Shown here: positions 20,695 through 29,091 of the stretch, one piece after another | How the letters are laid out: every line of letters begins with the position of its first letter | Position numbering within the stretch: position 1 is the first letter of the stretch | The notes under the pieces: generated by a model | Databases searched by the model: none | The model's input: the letters and a program-made list of their open reading frames with translations, nothing else | What the model was told of the DNA's origin: nothing | NCBI RefSeq assembly: GCF_020520285.1 | Contig: NZ_CP084742.1 | Location: forward strand, 5,319,501-5,383,500 | Length of the DNA: 64,000 nt | Direction: 5' to 3' | Source of the DNA: Pseudomonas sp. L5B5 | GTDB taxonomy: Bacteria; Pseudomonadota; Gammaproteobacteria; Pseudomonadales; Pseudomonadaceae | Program-made: the position numbers and the translations under genes

Positions 20695-21525
20695 ATGACC
20701 ATCATCGCCAGCCTGCTGCGTGCCGCCCAACTGCCCGACTCGCCCACTGCGCGACTGGATGCCGAACTGCTCCTGGCCGCCGCCCTGGGCAAGCCTCGCA
20801 GTTTTCTCCATACCTGGCCGGAGCGTATCGTGCCCAGCGAGGCGGCCTTGCTGTTCAGCGAGTACCTGCAACGGCGCCGCGCCGGCGAGCCGGTGGCCTA
20901 TATCCTCGGCCAGCAGGGTTTCTGGAAGCTTGACCTGGAAGTGGCTCCGCATACCCTCATCCCCCGGCCCGATACCGAGCTGCTGGTGGAGGCCGCCTTG
21001 CAACTGCTGCCGGTCGGTCCGGCGCGGGTCCTCGACCTGGGCACCGGCAGCGGCGCCATCGCCCTGGCCCTGGCCAGCGAGCGTCCGGCCTGGCACGTCA
21101 CTGCGGTGGACCGGGTGCTGGAGGCCGTGGCCCTGGCCGAGCGCAACCGCCAGCGCTTGCAATTGGGCAACGTCACGGTACTCAGCAGCCACTGGTTCGC
21201 GTCCGTTGACGGTCAGCGCTTCGGGCTGATTGTCAGCAACCCGCCCTACATTGCCGAGGCCGACCCGCACCTGGCAGCTGGCGACGTGCGTTTCGAACCG
21301 GAAAGCGCCCTGGTGGCCGGCAAGGACGGCCTCGACGACCTGCGCCTGATCGTTGCCCAAGCCCCTCGACACCTGGAGGCAGGCGGTTGGCTAATGCTGG
21401 AGCATGGCTACGATCAGGGCGCGGCCGTTCGCGAGTTGCTGGCTGCCCAGGGCTTCATCGAAGTCCACAGTCGGGTCGACCTGGGTGGGCATGAGCGCAT
21501 CAGCCTCGGGTGCCTGCCGTGCTGA
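20695..21525 (+). CDS. prmC: Release factor glutamine methyltransferase
   Basis: A 276-residue SAM-dependent enzyme that N5-methylates the GGQ glutamine of RF1 and RF2. It has SAM motif I LDLGTGSGAIALALA and the catalytic NPPY in IVSNPPYIAEAD (about residues 181-184). The ATG abuts the prfA stop with no gap, giving enzyme and substrate tight co-expression. Confidence 0.97.
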   Translation: MTIIASLLRAAQLPDSPTARLDAELLLAAALGKPRSFLHTWPERIVPSEAALLFSEYLQRRRAGEPVAYILGQQGFWKLDLEVAPHTLIPRPDTELLVEAALQLLPVGPARVLDLGTGSGAIALALASERPAWHVTAVDRVLEAVALAERNRQRLQLGNVTVLSSHWFASVDGQRFGLIVSNPPYIAEADPHLAAGDVRFEPESALVAGKDGLDDLRLIVAQAPRHLEAGGWLMLEHGYDQGAAVRELLAAQGFIEVHSRVDLGGHERISLGCLPC

Positions 21526-22274
21526 CCGATCAGGAGCTGTTGCGCTATAGCCGACAGATTCTGTTGCAGCATGTCGATATCGACGGCCAGTTGCGCCTCA
21601 AGGAAAGCCGCGTGCTGATCGTCGGCCTCGGCGGCCTCGGCGCTCCCGCGGCCTTGTACCTGGCGGCAGCCGGGGTCGGTGAACTGCACCTGGCAGACTT
21701 CGACACCGTCGACATGACCAACCTGCAGCGCCAGATCATCCACGACAGCCACAGCGTGGGGGCCAGCAAGGTGGACTCGGCCATCAGCCGCCTGTCCGCC
21801 CTCAACCCAGAAGTCCGCCTGGTGCCCCATCGCCAGGCGCTGGATGTCGATACCCTGGTTGCTGCCGTGGCGGGAGTGGACCTGGTGCTCGATTGCTCCG
21901 ACAACTTCAGTACCCGCGAGGCGGTGAACGCCGCCTGTGTCGCCGCCGGCAAGCCCCTGGTCAGTGGTGCGGCGATTCGCCTGGAAGGGCAGTTGTCGGT
22001 ATTCGATCCTCGCCGCCCCGAAAGCCCTTGTTACCACTGCCTATACGGGCATGGCAGCGAAGCCGAGCTGACTTGCAGCGAAGCCGGGGTACTCGGCCCG
22101 CTGGTGGGCACCGTGGGCAGCCTGCAGGCACTGGAAGCGCTGAAGCTGCTGGCCGGGTTTGGCGAGCCCCTGGTGGGTCGGCTGTTATTAATCGATGCCT
22201 TGGGCACGCGCTTTCGTGAACTGCGAGTCAAGCGTGATCCGGGTTGCACTGTCTGCGGAGTTCATCATGAGTGA
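21519..22274 (+). CDS. moeB: Molybdopterin-synthase adenylyltransferase (MoeB/ThiF family)
   Basis: A 251-residue E1-like enzyme. It has the ATP fold [17 protein letters not shown], the DMTNLQRQ segment binding the substrate C-terminus, LDCSDNF, and zinc Cys pairs CYHC and CTVC. It adenylates the C-terminal glycine of MoaD; in the absence of a ThiF it may also serve thiamine synthesis. A GTG at 21519 overlaps the prmC stop by seven bases and yields [13 protein letters not shown], the usual family start; another GTG at 21510 is possible. Confidence 0.92.
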   Translation: MLTDQELLRYSRQILLQHVDIDGQLRLKESRVLIVGLGGLGAPAALYLAAAGVGELHLADFDTVDMTNLQRQIIHDSHSVGASKVDSAISRLSALNPEVRLVPHRQALDVDTLVAAVAGVDLVLDCSDNFSTREAVNAACVAAGKPLVSGAAIRLEGQLSVFDPRRPESPCYHCLYGHGSEAELTCSEAGVLGPLVGTVGSLQALEALKLLAGFGEPLVGRLLLIDALGTRFRELRVKRDPGCTVCGVHHE

Positions 22275-23058
22275 CGCACCCATCGCGGTGTTCGATTCTG
22301 GCGTCGGCGGCCTGTCGGTGCTGGCGGAGATCCAGCGATTGCTGCCCAACGAGTCGCTGCTGTACCTGGGTGATTGCGGTTTCATTCCCTACGGTGAAAA
22401 AACGCCGGAATTCATCCGCCAGCGTTGCGGCCTGATGGCTCGTTTCTTCCGGGAACAAGGGGCCAAGGCCCTGGTCCTGGCTTGCAACACCGCCACCGTG
22501 GCCGGGGTCGCCGAGCTGCGTCGAGACTTTCCCGACTGGCCCATCGTCGGCATGGAGCCTGCGGTCAAGCCGGCTGCCGCGGCCACCCGCAGCGGCGTGG
22601 TCGGAGTCCTGGCGACCACCGGCACTTTGCAGAGCGCCAAGTTCGCCGCCTTGCTCGATCGCTTTGCCGCCGATGTGCAGGTGGTCACCCAGCCCTGCCC
22701 GGGGCTGGTGGAGATGATCGAGAACGGCGACTTGCATAGCCCGGCCCTGTGCCAGTTGTTGCGCGGTTATGTCGAACCGCTGCTGGCAGCCGGTTGCGAC
22801 ACCATCATCCTGGGTTGCACCCACTATCCGTTCCTCAAGCCCGTCCTGTTGCAGATGCTGCCGGCCCACATCAGCCTGATCGACACCGGTGGTGCAGTTG
22901 CCCGCCAGTTGCAGCGGCTGCTGGACGAGCGGGGCCTGCGTGCCCGTGGGCCTGCCCTGCAAACCCGGTTCTGGACCAGCGGCAACGTTGCGCATTTTGC
23001 GCAGGTACTGCCCCTGCTGTGGCAAACATCCGGTAGTGTTCAGTCGTTCGATTTGTGA
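22267..23058 (+). CDS. murI: Glutamate racemase
   Basis: A 263-residue cofactor-independent racemase supplying D-glutamate for peptidoglycan. [11 protein letters not shown] is at the N-terminus; the two catalytic cysteines lie in [10 protein letters not shown] and LGCTHYPFL. Start at ATG 22267, overlapping the end of moeB by eight bases, closes the five-gene hemA-murI chain. Confidence 0.96.
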   Translation: MSDAPIAVFDSGVGGLSVLAEIQRLLPNESLLYLGDCGFIPYGEKTPEFIRQRCGLMARFFREQGAKALVLACNTATVAGVAELRRDFPDWPIVGMEPAVKPAAAATRSGVVGVLATTGTLQSAKFAALLDRFAADVQVVTQPCPGLVEMIENGDLHSPALCQLLRGYVEPLLAAGCDTIILGCTHYPFLKPVLLQMLPAHISLIDTGGAVARQLQRLLDERGLRARGPALQTRFWTSGNVAHFAQVLPLLWQTSGSVQSFDL

Positions 23059-23174
23059 AAAAAGCGTGAATTAAGCGCTCTCCTGCTGAACTTCTGGATC
23101 AGCGCGGATTTCTATAGCCTAGCCATGGGGTTGTACAAAAACGTTCAAAATCATTCAAAAAAAGGATGTTCCTG

Positions 23175-23693
23175 ATGAAGCGACTGTTGGGTCTGGCCGC
23201 GCTTGCGGCCGCGTTGTTGGGGCAAAGTCTTTCCGCGCAGGCGGCCGGTGTGGAGTTTTCGGTGGGGCAAACCGGGGAATCGACGCAAACCTACCGGCTG
23301 GGCATGCAATTCGATTGGGACAAGAGCTGGCTGCAAAGCGACGTCGGTCGCCTGACCGGCTACTGGAGCGGTGCCTATACCTACTGGGACGGTGACAAGG
23401 CGTCGAGCAACCACAGCCTGTCGTTCTCCCCGGTACTGGTCTACGAGTTCTCCGCAGGCAACATCAAGCCTTATGTCGAGGCCGGGATCGGCGTCGCGGC
23501 CTTTGCCCATACCCAGGTGGAAGGCAACAAGCTGGGCTCGTCCTTCCAGTTCGAGGACCGCATCGGTTTCGGCCTGCGCTTCAATGGTGGACATGAAGTG
23601 GGCATCCGCGCCACGCATTACTCCAACGCCGGCCTCAAGACCCCCAACGACGGTATCGAAAGCTACGCGCTGCACTACACGATGCCGCTCTGA
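23175..23693 (+). CDS. pagL: Lipid A 3-O-deacylase PagL
   Basis: A 172-residue outer-membrane enzyme removing the 3-position acyl chain of lipid A. Signal peptide cleaves near AQA-AG, an eight-strand barrel follows, and the catalytic pair is in GIRATHYSNAG (His and Ser two residues apart). I start at ATG 23175 because AAAAGGA lies 9 bases before it; the ATG at 23166 overlaps that site. Position after murI matches P. aeruginosa PA4661. Confidence 0.93.
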   Translation: MKRLLGLAALAAALLGQSLSAQAAGVEFSVGQTGESTQTYRLGMQFDWDKSWLQSDVGRLTGYWSGAYTYWDGDKASSNHSLSFSPVLVYEFSAGNIKPYVEAGIGVAAFAHTQVEGNKLGSSFQFEDRIGFGLRFNGGHEVGIRATHYSNAGLKTPNDGIESYALHYTMPL

Positions 23694-23701
23694 GGCTGCT
23701 A

Positions 23702-24022
23702 TCAGCGATACGCCGTGGCGATTCCCCGGCGTTCGCTCAAGCAGTCCGCCTCGCCCAGTTCGAACTCGCGACAGATCAACGGCCGCAGCTCATAGATGCT
23801 GCAACGCATGGTGTCGCGATCCAGGGCTGCACACCAGCCGTCATCCAGGCGGCGCATGACTTCCCCATTCCAGTCGTCGACATCGATGAAACGCTCGGGC
23901 ACCCCGGTGTCGGTGATCAGCATGACTTCCAGCTGGCAGCAGCAGGCGGCGCAGGTCGAGCAACTGATGGCAGGTTCGGCGATGGGGGTAGCGGGGATGA
24001 TGGTAACGGGGATGGTAGTCAT
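23702..24022 (-). CDS. YkgJ-family cysteine-cluster protein
   Basis: A 106-residue protein with the clustered cysteines of the YkgJ/Fe-S-oxidase-like zinc/iron-binding family: CSTCAACCCQLEV, GWCAAL, MRCSIYELRPLICREFE and ADC. The pattern CxIYExRPxxCRxFE is diagnostic. Biochemical role unknown. It converges on pagL with an 8 bp gap and stands downstream of the photolyase operon, 54 bp after DUF2878, so it could be read through from it. Confidence 0.9.
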   Translation of the reverse strand: MTTIPVTIIPATPIAEPAISCSTCAACCCQLEVMLITDTGVPERFIDVDDWNGEVMRRLDDGWCAALDRDTMRCSIYELRPLICREFELGEADCLSERRGIATAYR

Positions 24023-24076
24023 AGACGCGAAGTGTAAGGCACTGAGCCCGGGCTGTGTGAAAGCCCTGACAGACGC

Positions 24077-24592
24077 TCAGTCTTCAGTGGCCAGTGGCGC
24101 ATCCTCGGGCGCCGCTCGCACCAGCACATGCAGCAGCGGCCAGAGTAGGGCCCAGAGCACGCCCAGCCCCACCAGGGTTGGCCCTGTTCCGTAGGGAAAT
24201 GTCACCCCGGCCAAGCGGCCTCCGGCGTAGTAGGACAGTGGTCCGCCCAGCGCCCCCAGCACGCATGCCAGCCACCAGGGGTGGGTACTCCACGCCAGGC
24301 AATGGCGCAAGGTGGTGCCCAGCAAGGCCCAGAGCAGCATCAGCCAGAAGGGGACCAGCAGGCTGACTTGCTGGAACTGGAACACCCCGAGCCAACTCAG
24401 GAAACTGTCCAGGGCGATGCCGATCAAGGCGACGCCGAGCGTCATCGGGCCTTCGTCGGCCCAGCGGCCGACCCAGCGAAAATGCGCCAGCAGGATCGCC
24501 ACCCCCAGCAGCAGCCAGAGGCTGTCGCCGCTGAGCACACACGTGAACCAGCCCAGCTGGAACAGCAGGGCATTGGCCAGTTGCCTAGGCAT
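24077..24592 (-). CDS. DUF2878 inner-membrane protein
   Basis: A 171-residue membrane protein with about five hydrophobic segments (for example SLWLLLGVAILLAHF and LVPFWLMLLWALLGTTL), rich in Trp and Leu. It matches the DUF2878 family, which typically follows a Cfa-like methyltransferase. The ATG at 24592 lies inside the end of that gene (overlap of 8 bases); the longer frame would begin deep within it. Last gene of the nine-gene light-response-type operon; function unknown, presumably in membrane lipid handling. Confidence 0.82.
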   Translation of the reverse strand: MPRQLANALLFQLGWFTCVLSGDSLWLLLGVAILLAHFRWVGRWADEGPMTLGVALIGIALDSFLSWLGVFQFQQVSLLVPFWLMLLWALLGTTLRHCLAWSTHPWWLACVLGALGGPLSYYAGGRLAGVTFPYGTGPTLVGLGVLWALLWPLLHVLVRAAPEDAPLATED

Positions 24593-25856
24593 CCAGGCGT
24601 CCCAGCAGCGGTTGTGGCGCCGCCGCAGGTTTGGCCAGCAGCAGTTGCGCGGTGCCAATGGTGCGTTCCAGGAAGCCGCCTTCGCAGTAGCACAGGTAGA
24701 ACTCCCAGAGCCTCAGGAAGTACTCGTCGTAGCCCAGTTCGCCGAGGCGGCCATGGGCACGGCGCAAATTCTCGTGCCACAGGCGCAGGGTACGGGCGTA
24801 GTGCAGGCCGAAATCCTCCATGTGCAGCAGGTTCATGTCGGTCTCGCGGCTGACCACTTCGAGCATCTTCTGCACGCAGGGCAGGGCGCCGCCGGGGAAG
24901 ATGTAGCGCTGGATGAAGTCCACGCTGTTCTTCGCCTGCTCATAGCGCTGGTCGCGAATGGTGATGGCCTGCAGCAGCATCAGGCCGTTGCTCTTGAGCA
25001 AGTGCGCACATTGCTTGAAGTAGGTGGGCAGGAAGCGGTGGCCCACGGCTTCGATCATCTCGATCGACACCAGTTTGTCGTACTGGCCGCGCAGGTCGCG
25101 GTAATCCTCCAGCAGCAGGGTCACGCGGTCTTGCAGGCCGGCGGCCTCGATCCGCTGGCGGGCATAGGCGAACTGTTCCCTGGACAGGGTCGTGGTGGTG
25201 ACCCGACAGCCATAGTGCTGCGCGGCATACAGGGCCATGCTGCCCCAGCCGGTGCCGATCTCCAGCAGGTGGTCGTCGGGGGTGAGCGCAAGCTTCTGGC
25301 AGATGCGATGCAGCTTGTTCAACTGGGCCTGCTCCAGGCTGTCTGCGTCACTGCGAAACTGCGCGGCGGAATACATCATGGTGGGATCGAGGAACTGCTC
25401 GAACAGCTCGTTGCCCAGGTCGTAATGGGCGGCGATGTTTTTCTGCGAGCCCTTGCGGGTATTGCGGTTGAGCCAGTGCAGGCCGCGGATCAGCGGCCGG
25501 CCGAGTTTCGCCAGGCCGCCTTCCATGGCGTCCAGCACCTCCAGGTTGCTGACGAACACGCGGATGACCGCCGTCAGGTCCGGAGTGCTCCAATAGCCAT
25601 GGATGTAGGCCTCGCCGGCACCGATAGAGCCGCTGCTGGCCACAAAACCCCAGACGCTGCTGTCGTGGATGTGGATCTCCCCCAGCAGGGTAGCGCCACT
25701 GCTGCCGAACACCAGGCGTTCGCCGTCTTCGTGGACCACCAGTTGGCCGTGCCGCAGTTGCGCCAGTTGCCGCAGCACGCCACGGCGCAGCAGGTTGGCG
25801 GTGAGGCTGTGGGTGCTGAACAAGGGGGCTCTGGCCGAGACGCTAGAGGATTTCAT
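24585..25856 (-). CDS. Cfa-like SAM-dependent fatty-acyl methyltransferase
   Basis: A 423-residue member of the cyclopropane fatty-acid synthase superfamily. SAM motif I is LEIGTGWGSMALYAAQHYGC; NIAAHYDLGNELFEQFLDPTMMYSAAQF, SIEMIEAVGHRFL, and the C-terminal LWEFYLCYCEGGF are the conserved Cfa/UfaM blocks. It probably methylates the double bond of phospholipid acyl chains. Next to DUF1365, a flavin oxidoreductase and an SDR it resembles the furan-fatty-acid methylase type, and not the stand-alone Cfa of stationary phase. Start ATG 25856 overlaps DUF1365 by 14 bases. Confidence 0.87.
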   Translation of the reverse strand: MKSSSVSARAPLFSTHSLTANLLRRGVLRQLAQLRHGQLVVHEDGERLVFGSSGATLLGEIHIHDSSVWGFVASSGSIGAGEAYIHGYWSTPDLTAVIRVFVSNLEVLDAMEGGLAKLGRPLIRGLHWLNRNTRKGSQKNIAAHYDLGNELFEQFLDPTMMYSAAQFRSDADSLEQAQLNKLHRICQKLALTPDDHLLEIGTGWGSMALYAAQHYGCRVTTTTLSREQFAYARQRIEAAGLQDRVTLLLEDYRDLRGQYDKLVSIEMIEAVGHRFLPTYFKQCAHLLKSNGLMLLQAITIRDQRYEQAKNSVDFIQRYIFPGGALPCVQKMLEVVSRETDMNLLHMEDFGLHYARTLRLWHENLRRAHGRLGELGYDEYFLRLWEFYLCYCEGGFLERTIGTAQLLLAKPAAAPQPLLGRLDA

Positions 25857-26658
25857 GGCGGCGATCCTTGGGTTGTACAGCGGCTGTGCGAAAGGCGCCA
25901 TCGGCGGCCTGATGGGGGAAAAAACGCAGGCCCTTGGCGAACAGGCACAGGGCCTGCCAGTAGATCGCCAGGCAGGTCTTGGCGGTCATCCATGGAAAAC
26001 GTCGCAGGTACTGGTGCAGGCTGCGACGATCCAGGGCCTGGCGTTTCAGGTTGAGGGTGGCGTCGAACACCTTGAGCTCGCCTTGCCAGTCGGCCATGTG
26101 CACGCCCAGGCGTTCGGCCGGCGGGCTGAAGCTCATGCGGTATTCCAGCTCCAGGGGCAGGAACGGCGACACGTGGAAGGCCTTGGCCACGGCGAAGTGC
26201 TGGTGCTCGGGCGTTGTGGCAGTGCCCGGGCGAGCGGGCAATACATAGTGATAGCGCTCGCGCCAGGGGGTATTGCTGACTTCGCAGAGAATCGCCGCCA
26301 GTTGCCCGTCGGCCTCGAAGCAGTAGAAGAAACTCACCGGATTGAAGGCCAGGCCCCAGCTGCGCACCTGGGTCAGCAGGCATATTTTGCCGCTCGGTGC
26401 ATGGCCGAGAGCCATGGCCACTTGCTGGCGCACCACGTCGATCAGGCGCATGCCCTGACCGGTGAAGGCCGGCAGGTAATCGCCTTGACGAAAGGCGAAG
26501 GGGGCAAAGCGGCCTGATCCGGCCAGGGGCGACAGGCCCAGTACTGCGTCCTGTTCGTCCAGGTCCAGGTACAGCAGACCGATCCGGTAGCGGAACGCGT
26601 GGCCCTTGGGGGCAAAGCGCCGGTGGCTGATCCAGCCGCTGTACAGGGCGCTGTTCAC
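25843..26658 (-). CDS. DUF1365 protein of the lipid-modification cluster
   Basis: A 271-residue protein of the DUF1365 family, seen in SALYSGWISHRRFAPKGHAFRYRIGLLYLDLDE at the N-terminus and WGLAFNPVSFFYCF in the middle. The family almost always lies between a FAD-dependent amine-oxidase-like enzyme and a Cfa-like methyltransferase, as here. Molecular function is not established; a role in handling modified acyl chains is inference. Its ATG overlaps the FAD gene stop by four bases. Confidence 0.9.
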   Translation of the reverse strand: MNSALYSGWISHRRFAPKGHAFRYRIGLLYLDLDEQDAVLGLSPLAGSGRFAPFAFRQGDYLPAFTGQGMRLIDVVRQQVAMALGHAPSGKICLLTQVRSWGLAFNPVSFFYCFEADGQLAAILCEVSNTPWRERYHYVLPARPGTATTPEHQHFAVAKAFHVSPFLPLELEYRMSFSPPAERLGVHMADWQGELKVFDATLNLKRQALDRRSLHQYLRRFPWMTAKTCLAIYWQALCLFAKGLRFFPHQAADGAFRTAAVQPKDRRHEIL

Positions 26659-27902
26659 AGCTGTTCACCAAAGGCCTGGGCCACGCGCAGGGCGCTGACC
26701 ACGCCGTCTTCATGGAAGCCGTTGGCCCAGTAGGCACCGCAATAGAAGCTGTGGCGGGGGCCTTGCAGTTCGCTCCAGCGTGCTTGCGCGGCCACCGCGC
26801 CGAGACTGTATTGCGGGTGGGCGTAGGTGTAGCGGGCGAGAATTTTCGATGGATCGATGGCCGCGCTCTGGTTGAGGCTGACGCAGAAGGTGCTGTTGCT
26901 CTGCAGGCCCTGGAGAATGTTCATGTCGTAGGTCACGGCAGCGGCCTTCTCGGCGCTGGCATCGAGGCGGTAGTTCCAGCTGGCCCAGGCCAGGCGCCGG
27001 CGCGGTAGCAGTCGGGTATCGGTGTGCAGCACCACGTCGTTGTCGGCGTAGGGCAGGGCCTGCAGAATCTCCTGTTCGGCGCGGCTCGGGCTGGCCAGCA
27101 GTTGCAGGGCCTGGTCGCTGTGACAGGCGAATACCACCTTGTCGAACCGCTCGCTGCCGGCGGCGCTGTGGATAAGTACCCCTTGCTCGTCGCGCTCGAC
27201 CCGCCGCACCGGGCAGTCGAGGCGGATGTGCTGGCGAAAGCTGGCGGTCAGCGGCTCGATGTACCGGCTGGAGCCGCCTTCGATCACGCACCACTGGGGG
27301 CGATTGCTCACCGACAGCAAACCGTGGTTCTTGAAGAAGCGCACGAAGAACTGCAAGGGGAAACCGAGCATCTGCCCCGGCGCCATCGACCAGATCGCCG
27401 CGCCCATGGGCACGATGTAATGGCGGATGAAACGCTCGCCATAGCCCTGGCTGTCGAGGTACTGGCCCAGGGTGGTGTCGGCGGCGATGCGCTGTTGCTG
27501 CAGGTCGCGCTGGGAGGCCCGGTTGAATCGCAGGATATCCCGCAGCATGCCCCAGAACCCCGGCGACAGCAGATTGCGCCGCTGGGCGAACAGACTGTTG
27601 AGGTTGTTGCCGTTGTACTCCAAACCCGTGCCCGGATCGCACACCGAGAAGCTCATTTCGGTGGCTTTGAACTTGACGCCGATCTGTCCCAGCAGGCGGA
27701 TGAAATGGGGGTAGGTCCAGTCGTTGAAGACGATGAAACCGGTGTCCACGGCCTGGGTTTCGCCGTTCAGGCTGACGTCCACGGTATGGGTGTGACCGCC
27801 GATCCAGCTACCGGCCTCGTAGACCTGGATGTCATGGCGACGGTTCAGGAGGTAGGCGCAGGTCAGGCCGGCGATGCCGCTGCCGATGATGGCGATTTTC
27901 AT
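26655..27902 (-). CDS. FAD-dependent oxidoreductase (amine-oxidase-like) of the lipid-modification cluster
   Basis: A 415-residue flavoprotein with the N-terminal Rossmann GSGIAGLTCAYLL and GGHTHTVDV. The body has amine-oxidase/desaturase-like folds (YIVPMGAAIWSM, FCVSLNQSAAIDP) and a FAD-binding C-terminal block (FYCGAYWANGFHEDGVVSALRVAQAFG). Partner of DUF1365 and the Cfa-like enzyme; by analogy with furan-fatty-acid gene sets it may oxidise or desaturate the methylated chain. Its stop and the DUF1365 start overlap by four bases, and its start overlaps the SDR stop. Confidence 0.87.
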   Translation of the reverse strand: MKIAIIGSGIAGLTCAYLLNRRHDIQVYEAGSWIGGHTHTVDVSLNGETQAVDTGFIVFNDWTYPHFIRLLGQIGVKFKATEMSFSVCDPGTGLEYNGNNLNSLFAQRRNLLSPGFWGMLRDILRFNRASQRDLQQQRIAADTTLGQYLDSQGYGERFIRHYIVPMGAAIWSMAPGQMLGFPLQFFVRFFKNHGLLSVSNRPQWCVIEGGSSRYIEPLTASFRQHIRLDCPVRRVERDEQGVLIHSAAGSERFDKVVFACHSDQALQLLASPSRAEQEILQALPYADNDVVLHTDTRLLPRRRLAWASWNYRLDASAEKAAAVTYDMNILQGLQSNSTFCVSLNQSAAIDPSKILARYTYAHPQYSLGAVAAQARWSELQGPRHSFYCGAYWANGFHEDGVVSALRVAQAFGEQL

Positions 27903-28669
27903 GAGGCATTCCCCGTGCGCGCCAGCCGTTTGGCGAGGGCCAGTTGCAGGCGCCCGGGCAGCCAGGAAAGCAGCTTGAGGCCGAAGATGAACGGGGCGGG
28001 GAAAGCGATCTCCAGGTCCCGGCGGGGCAGGCGCTTGTGGATATGCCGGGCGGCCTTCTGGGCGGTCCAGCGCATGGGCATGGCGAAGTCGTTGCGCGCG
28101 GTCAGCGGGGTATCGACGAAGCCCGGGCTGATCAGGGTCACGTCGATGCCCTCGGCGGCCAGGTCGATGCGCAGCGATTGCAGCAGGTAGCGCAGCGCCG
28201 CCTTGGAAGCGCCATAGGCGCCGGCCCGGGGCAGTGCCAGGTAGGTCACGGAGCTGGCCACGCCCACCAGGTGCGGGCGAGTACCGGCGCGCAACAGCGG
28301 TAGTGCGGCCTCGATGCAGTAGCCGGCGGCCAGCAGGTTGGTGCTCATCACCCGCTCGATCAGCTCGGCGTCGAACTCCTGCACCTCGATGTACTCGCAG
28401 GTCCCGGCATTGAGGATCACCGTGTCCAGGGCGCCCCAGGCCTGGGCGATGCGCTTGCCGATCTCGCGCACTTGCAGCGCATCGGTGAGGTCGCCGGATA
28501 CCACCAGCACTCGGCCCGGATAGCGCTGGGCCAGGGCTTCCAGGGGCTCGCGGGAACGGGCGCTCAGCGCCACCTGGGCGCCGGCCTGGAGCAGCTCTTC
28601 GGCCAAGGCCGCGCCGATGCCGCTGCTGGCGCCGGTGAGCCAGATCCGTCTTGGCATGGCAGTGTTCAT
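27899..28669 (-). CDS. Short-chain dehydrogenase/reductase of the lipid-modification cluster
   Basis: A 256-residue classical SDR. It has the NAD(P) motif TGASSGIGAALAEEL, the NAG motif (LNAGTCEY), an active site with YGASK, and PGFVDTPLT. Start at ATG 28669 (MNTAMPRR) overlaps the NTF2-like gene's stop by four bases (ATGA); the longer open frame has no domain upstream. Substrate unknown; context suggests a fatty-acyl or related lipid intermediate. Confidence 0.9.
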   Translation of the reverse strand: MNTAMPRRIWLTGASSGIGAALAEELLQAGAQVALSARSREPLEALAQRYPGRVLVVSGDLTDALQVREIGKRIAQAWGALDTVILNAGTCEYIEVQEFDAELIERVMSTNLLAAGYCIEAALPLLRAGTRPHLVGVASSVTYLALPRAGAYGASKAALRYLLQSLRIDLAAEGIDVTLISPGFVDTPLTARNDFAMPMRWTAQKAARHIHKRLPRRDLEIAFPAPFIFGLKLLSWLPGRLQLALAKRLARTGNAS

Positions 28670-29091
28670 CCCAGCCTCCGTTTCAACCAGGCGATCACGG
28701 CCCCGATCACGGGCAGGTGTTCGTAGAGCAGGGCGCCGGCGTCGAAATAGTCGTGGTGGCGGTAGACCCTGGCGTCGCGCCATTGCAGGTGTGAACAGCC
28801 GGCCACCTGGATCAGGCCGCCGCCGTTGAGGCGCGGGTGGCGGTAGCTCATGGTCCATCGCAGGTAACCCTGGCCCTCGCCGCACTGGTCGCTGCCGTGG
28901 AAGTCGAAGTGCAGCTCGCGGACGTTGGCGTACAGCTCGGCAAAGTAGCTGCGCAGGTGAGCCAGGCCCTGGACTTGGTGCAGAGGGTCGGTGAACTGGA
29001 TGTCGTCGCTGTAGAGCTGGCCCAGGCGATCGAGATTGTGCGAGTCGAGGGCGGCGAATTCCCGGGCGAAGTGGTCGAGGAAGTCATTCAT
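28666..29091 (-). CDS. NTF2-like (SnoaL-fold) protein
   Basis: A 141-residue protein with the compact alpha+beta pattern of NTF2/SnoaL folds: N-terminal helices (FLDHFAREFAALDSHNLDRLGQLYSDDIQFTDPLH) and later strands (YRHPRLNGGGLIQVAGCSHLQW). Such proteins act as small isomerases, hydrolases or binding modules. Start at ATG 29091 overlaps the photolyase stop. It belongs to the same operon; no specific function can be given. Confidence 0.82.
   Translation of the reverse strand: MNDFLDHFAREFAALDSHNLDRLGQLYSDDIQFTDPLHQVQGLAHLRSYFAELYANVRELHFDFHGSDQCGEGQGYLRWTMSYRHPRLNGGGLIQVAGCSHLQWRDARVYRHHDYFDAGALLYEHLPVIGAVIAWLKRRLG

Noticed and set aside
19621..21372. Long antisense frame through prfA and prmC
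   Set aside because: Same cause; prfA and prmC are certain by their motifs.
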